56,960 bases of DNA from Lachnospiraceae bacterium (GTDB lineage Bacteria; Bacillota; Clostridia; Lachnospirales; Lachnospiraceae): assembly GCA_021202635.1 (NCBI GenBank), contig JAJQCQ010000018.1, positions 1-56,960 on the forward strand, written 5' to 3'. The notes under the pieces are model-generated. The model did no database searches, was not told the DNA's origin, and saw nothing but the letters and a program-made list of their open reading frames with translations. Shown in pieces: positions 24,885 to 33,510 of the stretch (the first letter of the stretch is position 1; each line of letters opens with the position of its first letter). The translations under genes were made by a program, and so were the position numbers.

Positions 24885-25772
24885 TCATCCTTTCACGGAA
24901 CCGACAGCAACACCTTTGACAAAGTACTTCTGTACGAACGGGTACACCAGAATAATCGGTCCCGTAGCCACTACGGCCATGGCCAGCTTCAGGGAGTTCG
25001 ACGGCATATCGGATACGGAGATGCCGGCCTGGCTGGCGATCGAAGCGAGAGCCTGTGTCTTCTGCATCAGAGAATAGAGCATATACTGCAGCGGATATTT
25101 CGTATCTGTGTTGATGTACAGCATGGCGTTGTACCAGTCATTCCAGTAGCCGAGAGCGAGGAACAGACCGATGGTAGCCAGACCGGATTTCAGCAGCGGG
25201 AAGATCACGCTGAAGAAGGTACGCCACTCCCCGGCGCCGTCGATCTTGGCGGACTCGACCAGCTCGTGCGGCAGAGCCTCGATAAAGGTTCTCATGATCA
25301 GCAGGTAGAAGACATTGAACATTCCCGGCAGGATCAGCGCCCAGTAGCTGTCTTTCAGGTGCAGGTACTGGATGTAGAAGATATAGGTACATACCATACC
25401 GCCGTTGAAGAGGGTGGTAAAGTAGAAGAAAAACGAAAACCAGTTCCGGTACTTGAAGTCCTTGCGGCTGAGTACGTATGCGGTTAATGTGGTGAGAAGC
25501 AGCCCGAGAGCCGTACCGACGACTGTGATCATGATCGACACTCCGTAAGCACGGATGACGGTCATGGGCGTTTTAAAGATCAGTTTGTAGGCTTCCAGCG
25601 TAAAATCCTTTGGCAGGATGCCAAATCCGGTGAAGCGGATGGCCTGCTCAGAGGAGAAGGAACCGGACACCATGATGATAAATGGGAGCAGACAGATCAC
25701 CGCCATCAGGCCGACGACTATATATGCAATTGTGTAAAACGCTCTGGTAGAGCCGCTTTGTTTGATTTTCAT
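24885..25772 (-). CDS. Carbohydrate ABC transporter permease (LplC/MalG-like)
   Basis: A 295-aa inner permease with six predicted membrane segments. The EAA loop (IEALPHELVESAKIDGAGEW) contacts the ATPase. The C-terminus YPFVQKYFVKGVAVGSVKG is typical of this family. The ATG at 25772 is chosen because GGAGG lies 9 bases upstream; in-frame ATGs nearer or before that site are less suitable. It follows the first permease by 19 bases. No ATPase gene is present, so a shared MsmX-type ATPase elsewhere is expected. Confidence 0.93.
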   Translation of the reverse strand: MKIKQSGSTRAFYTIAYIVVGLMAVICLLPFIIMVSGSFSSEQAIRFTGFGILPKDFTLEAYKLIFKTPMTVIRAYGVSIMITVVGTALGLLLTTLTAYVLSRKDFKYRNWFSFFFYFTTLFNGGMVCTYIFYIQYLHLKDSYWALILPGMFNVFYLLIMRTFIEALPHELVESAKIDGAGEWRTFFSVIFPLLKSGLATIGLFLALGYWNDWYNAMLYINTDTKYPLQYMLYSLMQKTQALASIASQAGISVSDMPSNSLKLAMAVVATGPIILVYPFVQKYFVKGVAVGSVKG

Positions 25773-25791
25773 TGTTGTCATCCTCCTCTTC

Positions 25792-26706
25792 TTAGAATAA
25801 TGCATAATCTGCATCGATGTGTTTTACGATCGCGTTTACAACCATAATGATGACAAAGCAGAGTACGGACTGATACAGGGATGCCGCCGCTGTCATGCCA
25901 AGGTTCGCGTTCTGCAGCAGGGAGCGGAATACATAGGTATCAATCACGTCTGTGGCATTGTACAGCTGTCCGTTGTTGCCGACGATCTGATAGAACATCT
26001 CGAAGTCGCCGCGGAGAATACGTCCTACCTGAAGAAGAATCATGGTGATCAGAGTCGGACTGATGCTCGGAAGAGTGATGCTTTTTACACGCTGGAACAT
26101 GGTCGCGCCATCGATGGAGGCTGCCTCGTAGATGCCGGAATCAATTCCCATGATCGCCGCTATGTAAATAACAGAGTTATATCCACACCATTTCCAGGCA
26201 TTGAAGCAGCAGATGATGATCGGCCAGATGCCCGGCATGGAGTAGACATTGACCGGATCCACGCCGAAGTAGCCAAGAATCGTATTCATCAGACCTGTCT
26301 CGTAGTTGAAGATATTATACACGAACACACCTACGATAATCCAGGAAATGAAATAGGGAAGAAAAATTACAGACTGCGTAAATTTCTTGAAATATTTACC
26401 GTTCAGCTCGGTAATAAAGATTGCAATGATGACCGCCAGAGCCTGTGAAGTGACCAGGTTCAGCAGGTTGTACAAAATGGTGTTTCTGGTGATCAGCCAG
26501 CCGGTGCCAGACGCGAACAGGAAACGGAAATTCGTAAATCCGTACCACTCGCTGCCAAACACACCCAGATCATACCGGTAGTTTTTGAATGCCAGTACCA
26601 GTCCGCTCATAGGCAGATACTGCATGATAAAAACGAAAATCACTGCCGGTGCCAGCATCGCAAAGAGCGCTTTGTTCTTTTTGAACTCTTTTACAAAACC
26701 TTTCAT
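25792..26706 (-). CDS. Sugar ABC transporter permease (LplB-like)
   Basis: A membrane permease of about 304 aa with six segments. The EAA loop reads IDSGIYEAASIDGATMFQRV. It pairs with the downstream LplC-like permease and the DUF3502 binding protein to form an oligosaccharide importer. Two in-frame ATGs compete (26715 and 26706). AAAGGAAG abuts the first, so the second is slightly preferred; the difference is three residues. It is the first gene of the importer unit, with a possible promoter just upstream. Confidence 0.93.
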   Translation of the reverse strand: MKGFVKEFKKNKALFAMLAPAVIFVFIMQYLPMSGLVLAFKNYRYDLGVFGSEWYGFTNFRFLFASGTGWLITRNTILYNLLNLVTSQALAVIIAIFITELNGKYFKKFTQSVIFLPYFISWIIVGVFVYNIFNYETGLMNTILGYFGVDPVNVYSMPGIWPIIICCFNAWKWCGYNSVIYIAAIMGIDSGIYEAASIDGATMFQRVKSITLPSISPTLITMILLQVGRILRGDFEMFYQIVGNNGQLYNATDVIDTYVFRSLLQNANLGMTAAASLYQSVLCFVIIMVVNAIVKHIDADYALF

Positions 26707-26715
26707 TTTCTCCAT

Positions 26716-26828
26716 CTTCCTTTCAAAACATTTTTACAAAACATGCTGAAATTATAGAAGATATTTCGTCAGTTTTCCATGTACAAAACTAAGAAATCCA
26801 AGAAAATTTTAAGGTTTTTGTCAGATTG
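26716..26828 (-). promoter_or_regulatory. Promoter region of the importer unit
   Basis: On the minus strand a perfect TATAAT (near 26753-26758) has only a poor -35 (TGGAAA at 17 bases). A weak -35 with a strong -10 fits a promoter that needs an activator such as the neighbouring YesN regulator. The region is A/T-rich. Confidence 0.5.
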
Positions 26829-28637
26829 CTACATGAGGACAGCTTCGGCTTCGGCCATGCTCATAGCCGGGAACAGAATGTAAGCGGTAGTACCCTTCCC
26901 CGGGGCACTGTCGTAGTGCACACCGTATTTTTCGCCGAAGCAGAGCTTGATCCGGAAATTGATATTCTTGATGCCGTATCCCTTTTCCAGCTTGCGGGAG
27001 TCCATCGATACGGCATCCTCCATCTGCTGTGCGGTCATACCCGGGCCGTCGTCCTGCACACAGAGCAGGATGTCGCCCTGTTCCAGATGAATGGAGATAT
27101 GGATATGGCAGGAGGTGATATGGGAATCCTCCGCGATTCCATGAACAATGGAATTTTCTACGAACGGCTGTAAAATAATGTTCAGACAGGCCAGGTCCAG
27201 CAGGTCTTCGTCGATATCGGTGGTCATCTGAATCTGGTTGTCATAGTGATAATTCTGCAGGTTGACGTAGACCTGGGTGTGTTCCATTTCGTCCCGGATG
27301 CTGATGAGACTCTTCCCGTGATTCAGACTGAGCCGGTAGAAGCGGGCCAGGTTCCAGGTGATGGCCTCAATCTCATCCGCCTGGTAATCCATAGCGATCC
27401 AGTTCACCAGATCCAGGGTATTGTAGAGAAAGTGCGGGTTGATCTGTGCCTGCAGCGCGCGCAGCTCGGCCTCCTGGACGGATTTACCGAGCTTGTACTG
27501 CTCCTGCATCAGATGGCGCACTTCGGCGACCATCAGATTGAAGTTGTGGTAAACCTCTTCAATCTCATCCCCCTGCTGCACGTCCTGCAGACGCACATTC
27601 AGGTCGCCGTCCTCCAGGTCCTTCATCTTGGCGCTCAGAAAGCGCAGCCGATTGACATAGTTTCTGGAAAGAAGCGCGGAGTCCGCGACAATGATCAGGA
27701 TTATAATGACGATCAAAGAGAGAAAAAGAGAACGGAAGACGCGGGACTGCTGATGAAATTCCCAGACCGGCACGAGAGTCAGCATGCTCCAGCCCGTCTC
27801 ATTCAGGGTGTCGCAGAAGACATAGTAGTCTGCGCCGGAGAGGGAGACCGGTTCCCATGCGGTCGAGTCGCTGTCGGGAAAGCTGGTTTCAGACGCGAGC
27901 GCGGCGGCCAGCTCCTCATTGGAGGATAGTACCATTTCTCCAGTGGCATTCAGCAGGCAGGTCAGCCCGTCGACCGTAATATCTGTATTTTCCATGACCG
28001 TCTGGAAACGCTCGGCAGACACACTGATGCTGCAGACCCAGAAGGCAGAAGAAAACAGATTGGACTGGTTATGGATGGCGTGATACAGGGTGACCATCTG
28101 TGTCAGAGTACTGGAGCTGGAGGAGGTCTTTTCCTCACTGATGGCAATATAGTCGTTTCCTGCGGAAAGCACGGTTATCATTTCTTCGTAATCACTGCGC
28201 TCAGCCAGCCGGGATTCCCCGTAAAAGAAATACTGGTTTTCGGAGTAAGAGAGTTCGTCCGGGACGTACAGGCAGAGCCGGTACACAGAATTCGAGAATT
28301 CGATCTGATCCATCGCGCGGTTCATGTTATAGAAATCGTAATATTGTTCATTGAGGGGCTGGCTGACCTGAAAGTCATCAGAGAAAAGGATGGACTGAAT
28401 TTCCCCGTCGTTTTCCACGATCTGCGCCAGCAGCGCCATGTTCTGCAGGCAGCTCTCCACGAAAGAGACCGCCTGGTCAAAGGATTTTTCTTCCGAGGAG
28501 CGCATTTCATCGGTATAGTCCTCGATGAGGTAAGGCCAGAAAATCCGATAGAGTATGATCAGCAGAAGTATCAGGGGAATTGCGAAGGAGAGCGTCATCC
28601 GCTGCTGCATGGGAAGTTTTTTCAGTCGGTTTCTCAT
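26829..28637 (-). CDS. YesM-type sensor histidine kinase
   Basis: A 602-aa membrane kinase. It has a first membrane segment at about 13-34, a large extracellular sensor to about 290, a second membrane segment, a HAMP domain (AKMKDLEDGDLNVRLQD) and a His_kinase domain with H402 (QINPHFLYNT). The ATPase N box (LQPFVENSIVHGI) and G box (DDGPGM) are intact. The start is set at 28637 because its ATG overlaps the TGA stop of the response regulator (ATGA), meaning translational coupling. It should sense an extracellular glycan or the loaded binding protein and phosphorylate that regulator. Confidence 0.93.
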   Translation of the reverse strand: MRNRLKKLPMQQRMTLSFAIPLILLLIILYRIFWPYLIEDYTDEMRSSEEKSFDQAVSFVESCLQNMALLAQIVENDGEIQSILFSDDFQVSQPLNEQYYDFYNMNRAMDQIEFSNSVYRLCLYVPDELSYSENQYFFYGESRLAERSDYEEMITVLSAGNDYIAISEEKTSSSSSTLTQMVTLYHAIHNQSNLFSSAFWVCSISVSAERFQTVMENTDITVDGLTCLLNATGEMVLSSNEELAAALASETSFPDSDSTAWEPVSLSGADYYVFCDTLNETGWSMLTLVPVWEFHQQSRVFRSLFLSLIVIIILIIVADSALLSRNYVNRLRFLSAKMKDLEDGDLNVRLQDVQQGDEIEEVYHNFNLMVAEVRHLMQEQYKLGKSVQEAELRALQAQINPHFLYNTLDLVNWIAMDYQADEIEAITWNLARFYRLSLNHGKSLISIRDEMEHTQVYVNLQNYHYDNQIQMTTDIDEDLLDLACLNIILQPFVENSIVHGIAEDSHITSCHIHISIHLEQGDILLCVQDDGPGMTAQQMEDAVSMDSRKLEKGYGIKNINFRIKLCFGEKYGVHYDSAPGKGTTAYILFPAMSMAEAEAVLM

Positions 28638-30147
28638 TTTAATAGCTGCCTCTCTTTGTATTCGGAAAGGGTGCATCCATTCTGTTTCTTGAAAATTCGC
28701 GCAAAGTAATTGGAATCCTCGTAGCCGACCAGGTTCGCCACCTCATAAAACTTCAGCTGCGGATCCCGGAGCAGACGCTTTGCCTGTTCCATCCGGTAAT
28801 CGGCGAGGTACTGGTTGATCGTGAGATGCTGGCTCTTTTTGAAAAGATTGCTTAAGTAAGTCGGGGCGAGCCCTACATAGTCCGCGAGAACCCGGATGGA
28901 GAGGGAGGAATCGGCATAATTTTTGTGAATATATCCGATCACCTTCTGCACCGCATATGGATTTTTGCTGCTCAGGCACTCGGTTCGATACAGGTTCCGC
29001 AGGCGTTTGCTCAGACAGTTGTGCAGCTCCTCACAGGTTTCCAGCTGCTCCAGATACTCAATCCGGCTTTTTTCCTCCGCGGCGAGAGCGGTCTCCTCTT
29101 TGCGGGAAGGAAACAGGTATTTTTCCGCTTTGGAAAGGCTCTGATCCAGCGTGACGTAAAGGTAATGGACGTTACTGTCCATAAGAATTTTCTGTTCTTT
29201 CAGACTGGCCAGCAGCTTGTCGAGAAATTCCTGTGCCTGCTTTTGCTCCTGTTTCGCGAGCAGACTGGCCCACTGGTCGGTGAAACCATCCTCGATTTTC
29301 AGAGGCAGGGGGGGTTTTGCGGTTCGGTATCTCCCGCATAGAGCACATGATTCCAGCCGGTATAGGAAAGCGCTTTCTGGGCATAGTAAGCCTCCTGCCA
29401 GGAACGGACCAGGCAGTCCTTTCCGCTTCCGGTCGTGCCGAAGGTCAGAAACCAGCTGCCTTTATCCGCTACGCAGGCGCAGATCACATGCGAAATCTCG
29501 GCCAGCTGTGCTTTTTTCAGATCCAGGTGGCCGCTGTCAAACAGAAATCCAAGAAGATTGTCAGGAAACACCTCCATCAGAAGCCGCATCCCGTATTTGA
29601 GAAAAATTGGCTTCAGAGGGGATTGCAGCTGCTCTTTCAGGGCATAGAGATCCGCCTGCCCCTTCAAGTGGAGGAGGCCGATGGTATGATTCAGCTTCCA
29701 GTTCAGATGAAAGGAATCCGCAGAGGCATTTCGGAACAGGACATGGAATGCCGCCTCCTCCCGGCGGCGTACCTGCCGGATCAGCTGCACGGCTTCCTGA
29801 ACCGCTTCCTGGTATGCCGTGATCTGAACGGGTTTCTCGATGTAGCGGACCGCGTGCAGGTCAATGGCGGCCATCAGGTATTCTTTGTCCGCATAGCCAG
29901 TGATGAAAATAATCTCCGTGTCCGGAAATTCCTCCCGCAGTCTTCGGCACAGCGTAATGCCATCGCTGCCCGGCATCCGGATATCGGAGGTGATAATATC
30001 CGGCATGAAGTCCCGGCAGATGGCGTACGCTTCCTCCGCGTTGGCGGCAGCGCGCACTTCATCCACCTCACACTGCTCCCATTTGACGTGCCGGAGCAGG
30101 CCGTTCCGGATTACCTTTTCGTCTTCTACTACCAATAATCGGATCAT
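28634..30147 (-). pseudogene. YesN-type response regulator (REC plus AraC HTH), split by a one-base G-run deletion
   Basis: The first frame (30147-29299) has a receiver domain with D55 (IITSDIRMPG) and a conserved lysine (YIEKPV), then an all-helical linker, and ends GDTEPQNPPCL. The AraC-type helix-turn-helix is in another frame ending at 28634 (IGYIHKNYADSSLSIRVLAD, then GYEDSNYFARIFKKQNG). Adding one base to the G7 run (29308-29314) joins them as QNPPLPLKIEDGFTDQWASL with no stop, giving a normal protein of about 505 aa. Both halves look under selection, so this may be a sequencing error or a switchable tract. It is coupled to the kinase by ATGA overlap. Confidence 0.87.
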
Positions 30148-30190
30148 ATGCCTTCCCTCGCTCCCCTGCCGCTGTAAGAATAATGGATAC

Positions 30191-31366
30191 TCAGGCGTCC
30201 TTTACCGGGAACCATCCGAAGTCCACGCATCGTCCCAGGTCCCAGCTGTCCCAGCCAACCCAGCCGGGGGTGTTGACGGTATCTGTCAGCAGCTTGTAGC
30301 TCCAGTAGAAATAGCCATGGCCGTGCTTCCAGGCGTCGAGCTGTGCCTTTGCCAGTGCGTTGTAGATCTGCTTCTTTTTCTCCGGGGAGATCACCTCTTC
30401 GGACATTCCCTCTACCCCGTTCAGGACGGTTTGTCCGCCCTGTGTATCGTGGCCGACCGCCATGGAATTGAACAGGCACCACTCACCAACGATGACCGGA
30501 AAGTATGCTTCCATCTCCTCGATGTCTTTGACGTAATGTTCATTGATAAAGGCAATATAGGCCTCTACCGTCTGCTCGCATCCATACATCTCCGCCATCA
30601 TCAGGTACTGGTGCGTATCCAGTACGACATTTTTATAGTTGTCTTCCTGCATAAAGTCTTTCCATTTTTTCATATTGAAGCCGTCATGGATTACGACATA
30701 TTTTTCTTCCGGCAGATAGCGGCGCAGCCGCTCATAGGCGGTGGTGTAGAATTCCCGCAGGAACTTCCAGGTGTTCGGTGCGGTGCCTTTGGCGAGCTCA
30801 GGGTCCACCGGCGGATAGCGCTTCTGGATATCCATGCCGTCCCAGACCTCTCCTTCCGTGATCGGCTCGTTGAGCACCTCAATGCCCCAGAGTCCCCTGC
30901 GCTGCCCATAGCGCTCGGCCAGGCGCTCCAGTACCGTCAGGACAAATTCCACTTCCTCCGGCTCCTGCGACCATTTGCATACGCCGCAGATGCCCCCGTT
31001 GTCAAAGCCGTTCTGTCCGTCGGGGGCGGTATGAAGGTCGATCAGGATCTGAAGGCCGTATTTTTCCGCCCAGCAAAACGCCCGGTCCAGGTCTTCGATG
31101 CACCCGATGAAGGGTTCCCTGTCTCCAAAAATAAAATATGGAACCGGAATCCTCACGGTATTCAGGCCGTAGGATTTGATGGTGACAAAATCGCGTTCGG
31201 TAATGTATTCCGAGCGATGGATTTTGATGCGCGCTTCATATACTTCCTTTGAAAGCTGCCGCGGCAGATAATATTCATCCTCTGCGGTGGTGCCCGCAAA
31301 CAGAGCCGGGTTCATCCATTTTTCCAGAACCAGCCAGTTTCCTAAGTTTACTCCTTTTATATACAT
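30191..31366 (-). CDS. Glycoside hydrolase family 5, exo-beta-1,3-glucanase-like
   Basis: A 391-aa (beta-alpha)8 hydrolase with no signal peptide, so probably cytoplasmic. The acid/base is E167 (EVLNEP) and the nucleophile E295 (VIVGEWCLFN). The opening KGVNLGNWLVLEKWMNP resembles fungal-type exo-1,3-glucanases. Predicted action is cleavage of imported beta-glucan oligosaccharides. AAGGAGA lies about 7 bases before the ATG. It follows GH30 with a 181-base gap that holds a dispersed inverted repeat, and ends 43 bases before the response regulator gene. Confidence 0.9.
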   Translation of the reverse strand: MYIKGVNLGNWLVLEKWMNPALFAGTTAEDEYYLPRQLSKEVYEARIKIHRSEYITERDFVTIKSYGLNTVRIPVPYFIFGDREPFIGCIEDLDRAFCWAEKYGLQILIDLHTAPDGQNGFDNGGICGVCKWSQEPEEVEFVLTVLERLAERYGQRRGLWGIEVLNEPITEGEVWDGMDIQKRYPPVDPELAKGTAPNTWKFLREFYTTAYERLRRYLPEEKYVVIHDGFNMKKWKDFMQEDNYKNVVLDTHQYLMMAEMYGCEQTVEAYIAFINEHYVKDIEEMEAYFPVIVGEWCLFNSMAVGHDTQGGQTVLNGVEGMSEEVISPEKKKQIYNALAKAQLDAWKHGHGYFYWSYKLLTDTVNTPGWVGWDSWDLGRCVDFGWFPVKDA

Positions 31367-31449
31367 AGATTTTTCTCCTTATATGAATGACACGCTTCGC
31401 AGCGGTAAAAACTCTCTGTCGGCTGCGAGAGCAGCCTGCAGTGCGGGGC

Positions 31450-31512
31450 GTTATAGGTCACACCTGCAGAGGTAAAATATAAGGTAAATCTGGTCAGGGT
31501 GTGACCGGTAAC
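31450..31512. repeat. Inverted-repeat element of the GGTCACACC family, copy 2
   Basis: It is about 94% identical to 496-555, with one indel. The arms GGTCACACC and GGTGTGACC frame the A/T-rich centre. It lies in the leader of the GH5 gene. Confidence 0.82.
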
Positions 31513-31547
31513 GTGGGCCAGGGATTCCGGGCGGATCGTGAAGGGAA

Positions 31548-33014
31548 TCACTCCAGTGTGACCGCCGAGATCGTATGAGCCGGAAGCGGGAGGCTCAGAA
31601 GCTGACCTTCGATCCGGATATTTGCCAGGGTGTCGTTTTCGCCGGAATTCAGGAAAATGGCACATACGCTGCCGTCCGGATTTTTGACAGCAGTCATATC
31701 AAAATCGTCGCAGTAGCGGGAAAAACCGATGCGGACCGCCCCCGGCTGTATGCTTTTTGCGATCAGCGTGACATAGGCGGCAGACATCTTTTTACGGTAA
31801 GTGCCGTCCGGATTGGCGATGACAGTGGCCGCAAATCCGCTGCCTTTGACATGGCGGGGCCCGCCGGATGCATCCAGCACCAGGTTCCAGTCGATCCAGC
31901 GCTGCATACCGGCGTTCAGATTTCCGATGATGTCATGCGCATAGTGAACCGCTTCCCGCAGCTCCAGCGTACTGTCGGAGCATTTGTCGAGTCCCATCAT
32001 AGAAGCCATGGGAGAGCGCTTGAAGCCGACCAGGTTCATCTCGCAGCATTCACTGGAGAGGAGCACCTTCTCCGGATAGAGGCGGGAGAGAAGCTCCACG
32101 GCCTCAAAGTGATCGCCGGAATACCAGTGGAAGGCGATGCCCTGCACGGCGTCACGCACGTCTTTGTCTGAGAAGGTGGTCTGGGCCCGCTCTACGGCGC
32201 GCTCTTTGTTGTGATCCCAGATATAGAGTCCGACCTTGTCGGAGATGTCGGCTTTTTTCATTTCCGGATACAGAAAATCGCGGATAAACACGCGCTCTTC
32301 CTCGGCGCTCCACACACAGCTGTCCCAGTTGGTGGCGGCGGTCTCTTCGTTCTGCACGGAAAGCATGGTCACAGGGATTCCTTCCTCGAGGTAGGCACAG
32401 ACAAATTTCACCATGTATTTCGCCCAGGAGGCGTAGTATTCCGGCTTCAGGCTGCCGCCATTGCAGCGGCTGGGTTCATCGGAGACATCGTCTTCCATGA
32501 GACCATAGATCGCGCCGTTTCCACCCTTGCGTGTCGGAGGCGTCTTCCAGCAGGCAGGCGGCGACCAGGGGGAGAGCAGCACGCGGATGTCGTGACCGGC
32601 GGCCAGTGCTTCTTTTAACATGGGAAGAATATATTCCTGATCCCGTTTCAGGGAAAAGGTCTGAAGCTCCGGATCCGCGATCGGATCCTCTACCGCCTGG
32701 TATTCAGAAAGAGAATAGTCGCAGCTGTCCATGTGCACACGAATAAACCGCATGTTCAGTCCATCTGCACCGAAAAAATAGTCCATCAGCTCCCGGCGGG
32801 TATCCGCCGGCATTTTAGAGAGCAGCCACGCGGTGGATTCTGTCATCGCGCCGCCGAAGCCATCGATGGTCTGGAAGGGGATCTGCGGGTAGAGATTCAC
32901 CACGCTGTTCTCCACATGGTCCGGGGGAGCCGCCTCCCCGGCTACCGGTATCTCCGCTGTCTTTACCACAGCCTCCTCCGCAGCCATATAGAGCGTTTTA
33001 CAGGTTGCTTTCAT
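31548..33014 (-). CDS. Glycoside hydrolase family 30 (beta-glucosidase or beta-1,6-glucanase-like)
   Basis: A 488-aa enzyme with a (beta-alpha)8 barrel and the C-terminal beta-sandwich usual for GH30. Acid/base is E223 (LSVQNEE) and nucleophile E322 (LLSSECCEM). FQTIDGFGGAMTESTAWLL near 47-65 and LLSPWSPPACWKT near 146-158 are family hallmarks. It has no signal peptide. GH30 includes beta-1,6-glucanases and beta-glucosidases; next to GH5 and GH3 a beta-glucan substrate is likely. AAAGGAGA lies upstream of the ATG. It is the first gene of the minus-strand series. Confidence 0.92.
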   Translation of the reverse strand: MKATCKTLYMAAEEAVVKTAEIPVAGEAAPPDHVENSVVNLYPQIPFQTIDGFGGAMTESTAWLLSKMPADTRRELMDYFFGADGLNMRFIRVHMDSCDYSLSEYQAVEDPIADPELQTFSLKRDQEYILPMLKEALAAGHDIRVLLSPWSPPACWKTPPTRKGGNGAIYGLMEDDVSDEPSRCNGGSLKPEYYASWAKYMVKFVCAYLEEGIPVTMLSVQNEETAATNWDSCVWSAEEERVFIRDFLYPEMKKADISDKVGLYIWDHNKERAVERAQTTFSDKDVRDAVQGIAFHWYSGDHFEAVELLSRLYPEKVLLSSECCEMNLVGFKRSPMASMMGLDKCSDSTLELREAVHYAHDIIGNLNAGMQRWIDWNLVLDASGGPRHVKGSGFAATVIANPDGTYRKKMSAAYVTLIAKSIQPGAVRIGFSRYCDDFDMTAVKNPDGSVCAIFLNSGENDTLANIRIEGQLLSLPLPAHTISAVTLE

Positions 33015-33203
33015 AAAAAGTCTCCTTTCAGATGAAAAATTGTGAAGCTTTTGTGTTCACTATAACACAATTTGCCAGCTGTGGGAAGGATAAATTGTGA
33101 AGGTTTTTGAAATTGCTGCTACTGATCGGAGGAAAAAACTGTCTTTTTTGTGCAGACTGTGCCAGGTTTACCTGCTAAAGACTGTATTTTCATTTCGGGA
33201 TGG
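33015..33203. promoter_or_regulatory. GH30 leader with three AAATTGTG sites
   Basis: AAATTGTGAAG occurs at 33037-33047 and again at 33092-33102. CACAATTT (about 33066-33073) is the same site inverted. TTGTG and CACAA flank a TATAGT-like -10 on the minus strand. The array is consistent with an operator for a locus-specific regulator. No gene is present. Confidence 0.55.
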
Positions 33204-33306
33204 GCGAAGTACGTATGAAAACGTTTATTATGTGGGAAAAAGCCCCATCGCGAAGCGATTTTAAATGGGTTTTTCCCTCGTAACTGTGAAGGTACTGAAC
33301 AGTTAC
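33204..33306 (+). repeat. 103-bp dispersed repeat, copy B
   Basis: It has the same length as 16873-16975 with 8 substitutions. The C-to-T change in the right arm keeps pairing as G-U, and the inner loop changes GCA to GAA while its stem is kept. This suggests the folded form matters. Confidence 0.88.
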
Positions 33307-33376
33307 ACTTATTTTTTTATAGATTTTGAGGAACAGATATGGTATGATTTGACCGATCAGTACGTAAATCCGCCTG

Positions 33377-33422
33377 TTATGCACACAGGTGGATGTGGAA
33401 ATTTGCGGCTTGCGCCGCACCC
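33377..33422 (+). repeat. Dispersed 46-bp repeat, copy 2
   Basis: About 83% identical to the minus strand of 7080-7125. It is followed by GCGCC/GGCGC palindromes and a GACAGGG/CCCTGTC hairpin near 33440-33465, filling the GH3 leader up to 33510. Confidence 0.65.
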
Positions 33423-33510
33423 GCCTGGCGCAGCGGACAGGGATACGAGCACTCCCTGTCTGATTTTGCGATGGAAGAGACAGCAGGCAGAAAAAGAGAG
33501 GAGAAAAAGC

